NCBI GenBank assembly: GCA_030847615.1
Contig: JAUMIR010000004.1
Coordinates: 219,841,001-219,905,000 of the forward strand
Length of the DNA: 64,000 nucleotides
DNA from: Gambelia wislizenii
Lineage: Eukaryota; Chordata; Lepidosauria; Squamata; Crotaphytidae
Direction of reading: 5' to 3'
Every line of letters starts with the position of its first letter. Position 1 is the first letter of the stretch. Of the stretch, positions 23,152-34,018 are shown piece after piece. The notes under the pieces were generated by a model. It did not search any database, was not told the DNA's origin, and saw only the letters and a list, made by a program, of their open reading frames with translations. The translations under genes were made by a program, and so were the position numbers.

Positions 23152-25206
23152 AAATGGCATCCTGGAGGGTCACAATTGCCCACCCCCTGCTATAGATTAA
23201 TGAATCAGAATTAAGTATTACATAATCATAAGGGCATTCAGCTCAGATAAGCTGTGTCTTGTGATCATTACAATATGACGGAAGATCCAAGCAGATTTCT
23301 TTTACAGAAAACAAAACAGCAGAATTCAGCAGGAACCAAGAGCTGGGCTTACAGAACCCTTGTGAGGTTCTTTTTTCCATTCCAATGTCATGTTTATCTT
23401 GTTACATTTCTTGGAAGAGGGGGGGGAATATATCCAACCCTTTGCTATCTGTTCTGTAACAGGGATTGGATAAATGGACTGTTATCTCCTTTACTGGATA
23501 TGTTTTTTGACTGCTCCCCGCAGAATCCCATGTTCTAGGATCTATGGTCCAAAAATGTAACTTTTCCATGCTCAGCTTATGACACTGGCTGGTTTATCAG
23601 TCTGCCTGTCAAAACCAGTCTATTTTTCAAACCTGATGGGCATCTGGGCAACAATACAAGCTTGACACAAATTTAACACTTTGAAGCTCCCATTTCTTTC
23701 TTTTCTTTATTTCTTTACTAAATAAACCCTTTGTGAAGAGCTCAGAAATGTAGCCATGGAAAGGCACTGAGACCCAGACTGAATTCAGCTGCAGGTCTTG
23801 GAGTCCTTGTTGCAATTGGGCAATAAAACAGGAGTCTCCTGCCCTAGCTTGCCATTCATAAAATTCAATGTCCTATTTGCCCTGCAGAAGCTTCTTGTTC
23901 CTGTTTTGTTTTTTGTTTGCCTTTACACAGCACCTTGAGAATGATGGCATCCCTGTGAGCCGTAAACAATGCAGTGACATAATCCAGCATTCTGCTTTCT
24001 GATGAATGGCAACATTAACTTGGCAGTAAAGCAATGCCTCTTGTTTTCAGTACAATGAAGGTTGCCTCCAAGGAGTAGCAGCTAGGTGCACTTCCCTCTT
24101 CTTGACTTCTCTTCAGGTCTGGAGGCTTCCAGTACATATACCTAACAAAGCCTCGCTTAATATAAAGAACATAAGAGTTGCCCTTATGGAAGCTGCTCCA
24201 CATATTGTTGGTGCTTAAAAAAAAATACTGATGCTCTCATGTGTGCTGATAAACAAGATTGTCTACTTACCCATTTACTGTAACGTCCTGCTGTAGACTT
24301 GTTACCTGAATTGCTTGGGGTCTGTGGGGACCTTCTGATGTCCTAATATTAAATTGCGGAATTCAGCTAACTCAACTTGGCATGCAAGAGGCCGGGCAAT
24401 GGTGGGACCTTTTAACCTATGCATACCGGTAATAATGGAGGAGATTCTAAGCCAAAAGGGACAATTAAATGATCTTTATTGGAAATTAATATCAATAGCA
24501 GTCATGCAAACACTCAGGCTTCAGACACTCACACAAGGCTATCAAAAGCGGTTGGAAGTATTTGGATAGAGGAATAGAGTAAGGCGATGGTGGGTTATAC
24601 TGTACCGATCCTGCAGAGCAGAGATCTCAAAGTGAACTGGCAGTGAGAGAGTTGGGAAGCTAGGATGGCCACACAGTATGACGTGAAGTTGAGAGGAAGT
24701 AAAACTGTTCACATTGGGTTGTGTTTTAGGGATGATATTTATTTGAAATAATTCTCCTGAAGCAATGGGAGTTTGAGTGGAATACAATCTTTCTCAGAGG
24801 TTTCCAATCATCCTAAACAAAGGGTGCTCTGGATGAGTTAATGATTGTTAACGGGCGCTATACTTTGGATTTGAATAGGAACAGGCAAAGTCTTTTGTTG
24901 GAAGGGGATGAGGAGAGGAAGGACCCGTTTTACAAGCCTTAAGGTCTTTTCTATCTTTGAATGGATTAGTGAATGATCTGCCTCCAGGTGTTAATTCTCT
25001 GACCTGAGTATTTGTTTTTTTGGGGGGGATTTCCAAAGTCCCCCAGTCTTATATGAATCCTACCTTGGTATTTGAGGTTCCAAAGTATTAAATACTGTAT
25101 AGCCAATTATTTGATATTCCAAGATGGGGGCTATCAGGGTAGGTAACACACTGAAGATGCAGAATGGACAAAAGAAACAGTAATTTCTGTATCTGTAAAT
25201 ATACCA
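23152..25206. other. No gene or bounded repeat recognised
   Basis: Contains short unremarkable frames (23254-23538 plus, 24354-24569 plus, 24542-24787 minus). None shows a domain or splice context I can support. Confidence 0.45.
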
Positions 25207-25208
25207 TA

Positions 25209-25576
25209 CAGGAAACCCCCACTCATCTGATGGGTTAGGGACCAGAGGACTGTCAGAAAGTGGAATTGGTTGAAAAGTGGAACTCAGTCTTTTTTAGCTT
25301 GTAAATGCATTTTGGACACCAAAACACAGAAATAACACACTATGTATTACTTTCAAATGTGTGCAAAAGCTAAATTAACACCGTGTGTGTGTGTGTATAC
25401 ATGCACACACACATACCCAAAAGTGCATGTGAGTGGTTTCAAGCAAGCCTCATAGGCAAGAAGAACTGACAAAAGAGTGGAACCCCTGTCGAATTAATGA
25501 AACTTGTCCGTAATTTGCAAGCATTGAAAAAGCAAGTTGTCAGAAATTGAGGTGTCAGAAAGTAGGGGAAGCCTAT
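25209..25576. mobile_element. Tc1/mariner-like MITE
   Basis: Starts CAGGAAACCCCCACTCATCT after a TA (25207-25208) and ends AGTAGGGGAAGCCTA before TA (25577-25578). The ends are imperfect inverses. The internal phrase GTCAGAAAGTGGAATTGGTTG has a related word near the right end (TGTCAGAAAGTAGGGG). A GT/AC microsatellite lies at 25384-25412. No transposase frame is visible. Confidence 0.6.
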
Positions 25577-26060
25577 ATTTCTTTGAAGGCCAACCATGTA
25601 CATGTTTCACAAGAGTGACCCAATAAGGTATAGTGCTGGCAGAATTTTGAAACATTGTGTTACAAATGACAATGTGTTACAAGTAACAACCTGTTACAAA
25701 TATCAACATTACCTGCATCATGTTACCTTGGGGGCGAGAGGGGGGACACAATGAGGGAGCAATACCATTCTTTTGCAAAGTAACATGACTAGTAATTTTA
25801 CTATTTTGTCGGTGTAACATTAATTAATTACTTTTACTTATTACTTTGGGGTTAAAAATACATTTTCAGGCACTTTGAAGGGAACTGATATCTGATCACT
25901 AACTACAGTGACCAGAATCCTCCAGGCAACAGCACAAGTAATATTTCCAAGTTCTAGTCCAGACATCTGTTCCTAAACATTCTCTTTAGTCCTCACAGAT
26001 ATTACATGCTTCTTCATTTTCATCTACTATTGCTGGCTGGGAACATTTGAAAATGCATCA

Positions 26061-26242
26061 TAGGGTTGCCAAACAGAAAACTGGAGAGTACTCCTGAATC
26101 TATAATGGTTGTATAGAAGAGGTAATTTCAGGAGGGCTGCTTGTCACACAACCAAGCAACACTCAGCCCCTGCTGAAATTACCTCTTCTACACAACCATT
26201 AAAGATGTGTGAGTCCTCTCTAGTTTCATTCTCGCAACCCTA
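26061..26242. mobile_element. hAT-like palindromic MITE, AGGGTTGCCA family
   Basis: Starts TAGGGTTGCC and ends GCAACCCTA. The inner arms TGGTTGTATAGAAGAGGTAATTTC and its inverse (GAAATTACCTCTTCTACACAACCA) form a hairpin across the centre near 26150. It relates to 2008-2281. No clear 8-bp TSD. Confidence 0.65.
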
Positions 26243-26387
26243 TCCACCAATTTTTGACTATGTTGCTCACAAAGAACTCAGTCCTTTTGATGGTACTGCA
26301 TGGTACTGTGCAGCTGTGGACAAGTTTACATAGGGACCACAAAATGCAGTGTGCAAACATGAATCCAGGAATATGAGAGACACTGCA

Positions 26388-26531
26388 GACTGGGCCAGCC
26401 AGAAAAATCAGCAGTAGCAGAACATGTTATAAACCAACCTGGACACAAAATGCTATTTGAAAATACAGAAATTCTAGACCAGGCCAACAACTTTCATGTC
26501 GGAATGCACAGAGAAAACCTTCGATTTCACA
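26388..26531 (+). pseudogene. Penelope-like element fragment
   Basis: Encodes words of the Penelope C-terminal region: the equivalent of LGQPEKSAVAEHVINQPGHKMLF is seen as GQPEKSAVAEHVINQPGHKMLFENTEILDQANNFHVGMHRE in near-open frame. It matches the minus-strand frame at 30165-30569. The fragment ends abruptly at about 26531, where unrelated sequence begins. Confidence 0.7.
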
Positions 26532-27205
26532 TTGAATGGAGAATGCTTAGTCAAGGGCTGAAGTATCTAGAAACAGTAACTGTAAAAAGGAAACAAACAG
26601 CCAATCAAATCTATGAAAATTAAATTGTAGGTTTGAAAGAAGGAAAACAAGTATTTCCTTTTTACCTCTTCACGTTTTGTACTTAATTCTCCTAATCTTG
26701 TGTATCTAATAATGCATTCTACCTCTCTGTCTCTTTTTTGTGAGAAACATCTCTAATTTGGTCTCAGTTTTTAAAACCGCTCTGCTTCCTATCATACGTA
26801 TGATTTGGCTATTTAAAGCTTTATTTCCATCTGGTTTCTGAGGATGTCACAATCCATAATTCTGCATTCAGAATTCATGCACAGCCACATTGTAAAAGTT
26901 ATTTGTCTCCATGAGAAACATCACATGAAATGAGCTATCAGAATTTATCCTGCACACATGCTGAGGTGGGGTAGGGAACCCACAGGAACTACTGTGGTAT
27001 TTGAAGTCACCGTAGCCATCAGGGAGAGAAATAACAGCAACACTTTCTCCCCCATGCTTTGATATTTGTCCTTGGTTTCTTTACATTTTCACTTGTTTCC
27101 CATGTATTTCCACCTCTAACAGATTGTGTGCAAGTGTATGTGTATCTTTTTCTAAATGTTTACTTACAGATCCAAAAATCCTCCAACTATATTAAGCATG
27201 CCCTT

Positions 27206-27428
27206 GGAGATTTTCAGACAACACTGTTATAGTGTTACTATTCCACTTTATTTGCTATGGCTGCCTCCTCTTGAATCCTGGGATTTGCAGTTTAGGGAGG
27301 GGCATTTACAACTCTCAGCCAGAGAGATCTTAGGCTTCACTAAACTACAAACCCCAGAGTTCCACAGGAGGAAGCCAGTGCAATTAAACTGGAATAATAA
27401 CACTATAACAGTGTAGTCTGAAAATCTA
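27206..27428. mobile_element. Palindromic MITE, GGAGATTTTCAGAC ends
   Basis: Starts GGAGATTTTCAGACAACACT and ends AGTGTAGTCTGAAAATCT, near inverses. The internal arms pair CTGCCTCCTCTTGAATCCTGGG with its inverse near 27360. The core is that of 49801 and 38368, while the ends are those of the GGAGATT set at 43467 and 43859. No TSD could be matched, perhaps because the last two bases have changed. Confidence 0.7.
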
Positions 27429-27944
27429 TAAAAAGAACAGAATTGCTGTGAAACAGTATGAACTTAATTTGAAACAGAGTAGGAACAGCAATGGTGGTGA
27501 TTTTTGTGGCATTGCAAAACTTTTGTAAATGTGAAGTACAAATACCTGCAGCTTAGGCTACTAAGGGACAGAGGCTGCACATTCTTTTAGAGATACTTGG
27601 GAGCAGCATCCTTTATGCTCTTGGAATATTGTGTGTGTGTTGTGTGTGTGCCTTTGACATAAACATCCCATCATTCATAGACAGTTACAAACACCCTCTG
27701 GTATTGTTCTTCAGAGTTCCACTACAGGTTTGACTTGGAGCAGCTGACCCAGCTCTTGGGAGACCAAGACATTAGCCAAACTAATCTTTGGTTTAGTTGT
27801 TTTCTTAACTACAATCAGGTAATGTCACGTGCTTAACTTTTTCAGTTAGAGAAAAGTCACTGGGAATTTTTCTTATTTTTCCAATTAGCAACAAGTATTT
27901 TTTAAAAAGGAAAAGATCCTTGGTAGCTTAAAAATTGCACTTGT

Positions 27945-28520
27945 TAGTTGTATAGCACTTTTGGAAACTAAAATGTCTTTTCAAAGTGGCTCACAATCAG
28001 AAATATTAAACAAGCAGTACCATAAACCAACATCCATAAACAATTCAATAGCCTTTATATTTAAAACAAACAAACAAACCTAAAAGAGCAGCATAAACAT
28101 ATCATAACACAGGCCTGCCTGCATAGAAGAGATATTTGAAAAACTGAACAGAAGCAATAATTAAATCAGTCCTATATCCTGTTCCTGGGTAGACTAAAAC
28201 AGAGCTGTGTTCAGGGTCTATCTAAAAGAAAATAAAGTAAGACCCAAATGAACTCTGGAGGAGAGAATTCTGCATATAAGGAGCCACAACTATAAGGGGT
28301 TTAAAACAACAACCACATCCCCACCATTCTGATCACACGTATTTGCATGTCAGTGAGCAGGGCTGCTGTGTTTTGTCTTGAGTGCAAATGGTCCATCATG
28401 CAATATGGTCCCAAACCACTTGAGGCCTTAAAGGTCAGAACTCTTGAATTGGACTTAGAATTGCACTTTAAATTAGGCTCAGAAGGATACAGCCAACCAA
28501 TATAATGTTGAAGTGACAGG
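27945..28520 (+). repeat. Family-A-like interspersed repeat, degraded
   Basis: Begins GTATAGCACTTTTGGAAAC..., carries an A-rich section, TATAAGGAGCCACAACTATAAG and then CTTGAGGCCTTAAAGGTCAGAAC and ACTTAGAATTGCACT, in the order seen in related LINE-3'-end-like repeats. It is diverged and may be a different family from 47366; the assignment is tentative. Confidence 0.4.
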
Positions 28521-28705
28521 CTATGAATGCTTGGTCCCCACAGGTATCTGGGTAGCTGCTGTTAAAGCTTCAGAGCCATCTTCAAAGAAAGCACTGCCAG
28601 GAATTCATTTCTGCATATGATCAGAGTAACTGAGAGAAGGCCCATCATCCCTAGAAAAGGCTACACTTCTCATATACCCTCCAACATTTCACATGTGAAA
28701 ACTGG

Positions 28706-29557
28706 GGGTTCATTTACATGAGCCAGGATATGCTGGCTCCCTGCTAGTGTACCTGGCTGCGGATCAGTCCCATTGTTCTCCTGGGCAAGCTGGCCTATCA
28801 CTGCAGATGCCGCCACCGCCATCTCCCTCACTGTCTCAGAAGCCAGCCCACAACATGTGACCAAGGCCCCCTGCATGCAACCAGCCTTGGTCACATGCTG
28901 TGGTACCTCTTCTTGCCATCCAGGAGAGCAAGGCAGACCAGCAGTTGCAGTGAGGGCTGGCCTGCTGGGATGGGCTCCTGCAATGCATTCCTTCCTGGCA
29001 GGAACGGGTTAAAAGAAGTATTTTGTTAAGTGTTATATTGGGCCCTACATTTTTCTTGCAGTTGCCTAAGGGCAAATACCATGTCTGTAGTGCTCCTATT
29101 GGCTCTGAAGCCACATTGGCTTTCAGGGAGAAGTTCTTCTGCAATAGCAGGAACTAGCCCTTCAGGAGTATCCTTGCAAGGATTTTTCCAGCAATAGAGA
29201 GCAGTGTTGTGCCTCGATAGTTTGAGCAATCGGATTTTGCTCCTTTTTTCTTGTACAGAGTGATGATGACTGCATCTCGGAGGTCTGATGGCAGTTCCCC
29301 CTTTCCCCAGCAATTCAGAAGGAATGGTCCTTCCTGAATCTTCGTTTGCGAAGAAAAGCCAGATAGGATATAGGATATAGATAGGATAGGACAGAATATT
29401 GGGCCCTACCCCACTTTCCTCCATCTCAGCCCCGTATCTGCCCTAGGGGTGGTGAGGACTGCCCGGGGGCAGAATGCGGCAAATGCCCTGTGTTGTCAGG
29501 ACTGCAGGGGTCTACTATGGGGGCAAGGTGGGATATATTGCCCATCTAGAAAAGCCC
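28706..29557. mobile_element. Family-C MITE interrupted by a LINE
   Basis: Starts GGGTTCATTTACATGAGCC and ends CCCATCTAGAAAAGCCC. TGG follows and precedes it (28703-28705, 29558-29560). Without the LINE (29049-29409 including one TSD copy) it is about 490 bp. Internal phrases (GGGCCCTACCCCAC, AGCCCCGTATCTGCCC, GGTGAGGACTGCCCGGGG) match the relatives at 45800-45996 and 52740-53074. A hairpin pairs CATGTGACCAAGGCCCCCTGCATGC-like sequence with its inverse, as in 46301-46579. Confidence 0.55.
29049..29395. pseudogene. Twin-primed (5'-inverted) LINE fragment, non-CR1 type
   Basis: Flanked by a perfect 14-bp TSD, ATATTGGGCCCTAC (29035-29048 and 29396-29409). From 29049 to about 29322 the minus strand encodes RT N-terminal motifs: CWGKGELPSDLRDAVIITLY, a short gap, CSNYRGTTLLSIAGKIL and PESQCGFRANRSTTDMVFALRQLQEKC. 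From about 29323 to 29360 the plus strand carries the element's 3' end (TTCGTTTGCGAAGAAAAGCCAG), matching 59740-59775, followed by a GGATATA-rich tail. Head inverted and tail forward is the mark of twin priming during reverse transcription. Confidence 0.85.
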
Positions 29558-29957
29558 TGGGACCTGTGTGGCCAAGCAACATCCGAGTGTGGTCAAGACA
29601 GCAAAAGTTATTAATGACGAAGAACACACAAGATAGCAGAGGCTGTAGCAGTTTGCTTTTGCCTGAATCTACAGGGAAGAGCAAGATTCTGCCCCTTGCC
29701 ATATCTCTCCACAGATGACTCAACTGAGTGCAAACTACTTTTGTACTTTGAACACACTTTGCAGCAATTGAAGTAATCTGAGTACAAAGGGGAGAAATGG
29801 AAGAAGAGTGAAACTGGGACATTTTAAAAAGCAGCTCAAAAGTGGGGCAACAGAGGATTAATTGGGATTGGCCCACCAAACTGGGACAGCTGGAGGGTAT
29901 TCTGTCATATCAAATTAAACTAATATAATAAAATTAAGACTACCACGAACTATAGAT

Positions 29958-30580
29958 TTTCCTTGGTTTTTTTCCGGGCTGTGAGGCCGTGTTCTGGAAT
30001 AGTTTCTTTCTGACGTATCACCTGCATCCTCAGAGAATGTTTGGGAAGGAGTGTGTGTGGAGTTTATATATTGGGAAACCCTGTTGGGGAGTATATGTAA
30101 ATTTGTGTAATTGACTGGTTAGTTTCTGGGTATAGAAATGCAAGGCTCGTTAGTGTCTGTTTGGCTAATGGTTGCTGTGGGCCATTATCTGCTGGAACTC
30201 CCCCTGTCCCTGGGTGGAATTCCTTTGTAAGTGTTTAGTTTTGATTCTATTGTTTTTCAAAACTGGCAGCCAGATTTTGTTTACTTTTAAGGTTTCTTCT
30301 TTCCTGTTGAAATTGTCCAGGTGTTTGTGGATTTCAATAGCTTCTCTGTGCATTCTGACATGATAGTTGTTGGCCTGGTCCAGAATTTCAGTGTTTTTAA
30401 ATAGCATTTTGTGTCCAGGTTGGTTTATAACATGTTCTGCTACTGCTGATTTTTCTGGCTGGCCCAGTCTGCAGTGTCTCTCATGTTCCTTGATTTGGGT
30501 TTGTACACTGCATTTAGTAGCAGTGTACAATGCTACAATACCCGGCTTGTGGGGGCAATTAGCTAACACATATTGGAAAC
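29958..30580 (-). pseudogene. Penelope-like element 3' fragment, minus strand
   Basis: The minus-strand frame 30569-30165 (134 codons) carries GIVALYTATKCSVQTQIKEHERHCRLGQPEKSAVAEHV, NQPGHKMLFKNTEILDQ and HREAIEIHKHLDNFNRKEETLK. This is the C-terminal, GIY-YIG-proximal part of Penelope-like elements as I know them from reptiles. The 3' UTR continues leftward to about 29958. It is truncated at its 5' end and lacks the RT domain. It forms an inverted pair with 30741-31251. Confidence 0.8.
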
Positions 30581-30697
30581 TGCTTAATGCAGTGTAGATG
30601 TGTAAATTGCTATTGCTTAAAATAATTTGTAAGCTGCTCTGATAGCTGAAGAATGGCTGAAGAATGGGGTTTAAATCTTGTGGCTGAAGAATGGGGT

Positions 30698-30699
<2 letters not shown>

Positions 30700-30729
<30 letters not shown>

Positions 30730-30740
30730 ATATAATAATA
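30700..30740. repeat. (AAAT)n microsatellite
   Basis: About nine AAAT units between the two Penelope fragments, preceded by a doubled GCTGAAGAATGGGGTTTAAAT phrase. Confidence 0.9.
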
Positions 30741-31251
30741 AATAAAATGTTATTTAAAAACACAGAAATTCTGGACCAGGCCAACAACTATCATGTCAGA
30801 ATGCACAGAGAAGCTGTTGAAATCCACAAACACCTGGACAACTTCAACGGGAAAGAAGAAACCTTAAAAGTAAACAAAATCTGGCTGCTAGTTTTAAAAA
30901 GCAATAGAATCAAAACTCAATTCTTACAAAGGAATTCCACCCAGGGACAAGGGGATTTCCAGCAGATAATGGGCCATCAACCAACCATTAGCCAAACAGA
31001 CACTAATCGTCCTTGCATTTCTACACCCAGAAACTAACCATTCAATTACACAAATTTACATATACTCTCCAACAGGGGTTCACAATATATAAACTCCACA
31101 CACACTCCTATCCAACCATTCTCTGAGGATGCCAGCCACAGATGCAGGCGAAACGTCAGAAAGAAACTATTCCAGAACATGGCCTCACAGCCTGGAAAAA
31201 ACCCAAAGGAAAATCTTTGGCACCGGCCGTGAAAGCCTTCGATTACCAATG
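30741..31251 (+). pseudogene. Penelope-like element 3' fragment, plus strand
   Basis: The plus-strand frame 30747-31037 encodes MLFKNTEILDQANNYHVRMHREAVEIHKHLDN and NGKEETLKVNKIW, nearly the same protein as the minus-strand copy at 29958-30580. The 3' UTR has GCAGGCGAAACGTCAGAAAG and ends near GCCTTCGATTACC. The copy starts mid-gene. Confidence 0.8.
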
Positions 31252-32151
31252 ACTTTGCTTCCACAGATAGCATCATGTCTAGGAGTATCCTCAAGCTGCT
31301 ACATTTGTCCTTTAGAGAGAATATGTACAACCCTCTCCAGATCTAGTGTGTAATTTAATTTGTTTCCCCACCTATAGGTGCAGCTTTTTGTCAGGATAAA
31401 ATTTCAGCTATTTTGCCAACATTCAATAAGAATGTGCCCCCAGATACCTGTCCAGAAATTCCAGAGATTCTTTGGAATTAATACATGGAAATTAGGGTAC
31501 TGGCCATGTTGATTGGATGGTTCTGGGTGTAGTAGTCCGAAAAGGTTTCCTTTCAAACTTTGCCTTGCAGATAACACTTTTTTTAAAAAACATTACTCTG
31601 GTAGCTGAAATTATTTAAGGAAAACACTTAGAAAAATGCACAGCTTTTGGCAATTTTCTTTTCTTACTAGCTTCCCTCCACCCAGAAGAAAAGTTCACAT
31701 TCAAAGCATGTCAGGAATACGTTTGTTTAACATAAGATTGAACACCCACTAGATTGAGAATTTTTCCCAACGCCTTTGAGTTACTATTTTCCAACAGAGC
31801 ATGCAGCCTTATGTCTGGAAGAAGGTTTGTTCAAAGGCTGCACAGTTTGCCGAGCCCACCTGCTTCTTTTCATAGCTGCAGATGAATGCAAACACATTAG
31901 GTGAGAGAGGCAAGTTACCTGAGGAATTTTGAGGAAAGCTTTGAGAGCCTCAGTAAGACTAGTTAAAATGTCTTCTTAGGCTTTTTAGAAACGTGCACAC
32001 TATTGTGCTATATCATTTCAGGCTAGAAATGAAAGCTGGAATCCTGTTGGGGACTTATATCTCTGTAAGTGGACCTACAGTATGTATACAGATATTACAA
32101 GTGCGCAGTTGTGTGATGTCCAAATCCAGTAGAGGGCTGTTGTTACATTAC
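31252..32151. other. No gene recognised
   Basis: AT-rich sequence with no bounded repeat or supported frame that I can name. Confidence 0.45.
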
Positions 32152-32157
32152 TACATA

Positions 32158-32358
32158 GCAGAGCTAGCTAAGTGCCCAAGGCACATTGGTGCCCAAAGCA
32201 CAATGAGACCAATGCACAATGAGACAGATGTGCATTGGTCTCGATGCACTTCACATCACTCCTGAGGGACATTGGGCACTGATGCCCATCGGACACGCTT
32301 GATGGTACCCCACTACTCATCTTCGCAATTCAGTAAAGGGGTCATCTTGCACCTCTGC
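32158..32358. mobile_element. Small palindromic element with TACATA flanks
   Basis: Starts GCAGAGCTAGC and ends CACCTCTGC. The same six bases TACATA lie on both sides (32152-32157, 32359-32364). An internal hairpin at 32203-32241 pairs GAGACCAATGCACA with TGTGCATTGGTCTC, and GTGCCCAAGGCACATTGG has a partial inverse near 32270. Superfamily unknown. Confidence 0.45.
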
Positions 32359-32814
32359 TACATACCTAGGTATACATAAATTTATGTAACAGGACAAGTC
32401 ATATAGGAGTCTGGTGATTGTCAACAAGGATGTAAACACAGGCAAATTGTGATAAGCCTTTTTTTTATTGTCAGTCAGTTCAAGGTATTTTTCTACCCTT
32501 TCTCAATAAATGCAATTAAAAATATATTAAAACATTTATTCATTTCATTTCATTTCTATGTCCCTTTCCACTGAAAAACCCTAATTAGGATGGTTAATAA
32601 TAATTTTAAAAGATTAAAAACAAATTAAAAACAGGTAAAAACAAACCAGGTACAATAATGGCTACTCCTATATTCTGGAACTTGCTTCCTGGGGAAGCTA
32701 GAATGCCCCTCTCCTTACGTTGGCAGGGAAAGTTTAAAAAAGAAATTCTGATAGGCTTTTGAGAACATAATGCCTGGCATCCTGTTCAGCCATCACAATA
32801 TTGTAAGCTGGGCT

Positions 32815-32885
32815 TTGTTGTTGTTGTTGTTGTGTTCCTTCAAGTCATTTCCAACTTACGGTGTTTCTGACTTTTGGCAACCTAT
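32815..32885 (-). mobile_element. SINE tail fragment with (GTT)n
   Basis: Six GTT units then GTGTTCCTTCAAGTCATTTCCAACTTACGG, the tail block common to the SINE copies at 5486 and 54932. Nothing of the body or head follows. Confidence 0.6.
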
Positions 32886-34008
32886 GGCTATATCACTCCC
32901 CCTTCTCTCACTCCACCCCCCACCTTTGACTATCTGTAAAATTATAAAAACAAAACTCAAATATGGTTCTTTAGTTTTGGGTCAGTCCAGCAAATGGAAT
33001 GAGATTTTCAATTGCAGAAATTTCTGCTGCTAGTTTCTTATATTGGTATGTATAGGCTTTAAGCAATTTATAAAAACTATAATGTATTATGATGTTTTAC
33101 ATAGATATCATTGTGTAATTATGTGTTGTCCTTTTGATTTTTAATTGATAATTTCGATTTGTATTTATTTTTATAGCCCCTGAAGGAGACCATCAAAATT
33201 ATTACATAGGCCAAAATGCATTGGGTTTGTTTCAAAGTAAAAAAAGAAAGACCATCTACAGAGCACTTGGAAAGGTATCTCCTCTTTTTTCTTGTGGATT
33301 CCATTGGGTGCTCTTCAGTATTGGTCTCTTATTTAAGAACATCAGACTTCTAAATAATAACATGTAACATTTTCCTTGTATCATCATAATCAAGTTCTCC
33401 TTAATTACAAAGTTTTCCATAGTTGCTGCCTTCTCTTCCCCATGCTGGAGGCATGCCAAAGCAGCCTAATTACATGGCTCTAACTTAGCTCTTTTATTCT
33501 CTTCTGATGCCCACTCAGTGTGTTAGTTAACTAATCAGAGGTTTACAGCTCATCTTTTTATTCGGTACACTTAAGTCTAGTGCACACCTCACTTTTGGTT
33601 AACAACCTACTACCTGTTGTCAGGTGTCTCTAATGTACTAACCTGTGGGGTAAGCTGAAGTCATTCTTTGTGGTTTTTGTTTACATTCTTTATGGGAATA
33701 TCTGGCATTCTTCCTAGGCCTGAAATCTAAACAAGTATTTTCAATGTTTGTGTGTGTGTTACAAGATAGAAAATGGGCAGACACTGCCATGAATCTTAGG
33801 CTCTATATTTTACTGTCTATAGGTTTTACCAGGTTATATGTCCTTATTTAATAGTTTATAAACATTTTAATAGTATAGGCACAGGCCTGTAACACCTAAA
33901 TGGCTGGCCACTCAGCTAACTGTAGTGTGCACAGCAATCTTTCTATTCCTCTAGGGCCATTCTCATCCTTTGCCATCAAGTATTCAAGAAAAAAAAAATA
34001 GCCACTAT
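32886..34008. other. No gene recognised
   Basis: AT-rich sequence. The minus-strand frames 33119-33459 show no recognisable domain or splice arrangement. Confidence 0.45.
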
Positions 34009-34018
34009 GATTGTGAAT

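Larger units (their letters stand above)
28676..29903. mobile_element. Outer DNA transposon with ACCCTCCA ends, holding two nested insertions
   Basis: The left end ATACCCTCCAACATTTC and the right end GACAGCTGGAGGGTAT are inverses. The internal phrases AAACTGGGACATTTTAAAAAGCAGC and GGGCAACAGAGGATTAATTGGG lie near the right end. The MITE at 28706-29557 sits inside its left end and itself contains a LINE. The TSD is unclear (TTCTCATA against TTCTGTCA, 5 of 8). Its class may be hAT, but that is inference. Confidence 0.55.

Noticed and set aside
32813..32835. (GTT)n tract considered as a regulatory element
   Set aside because: It is the tail microsatellite of a SINE fragment.
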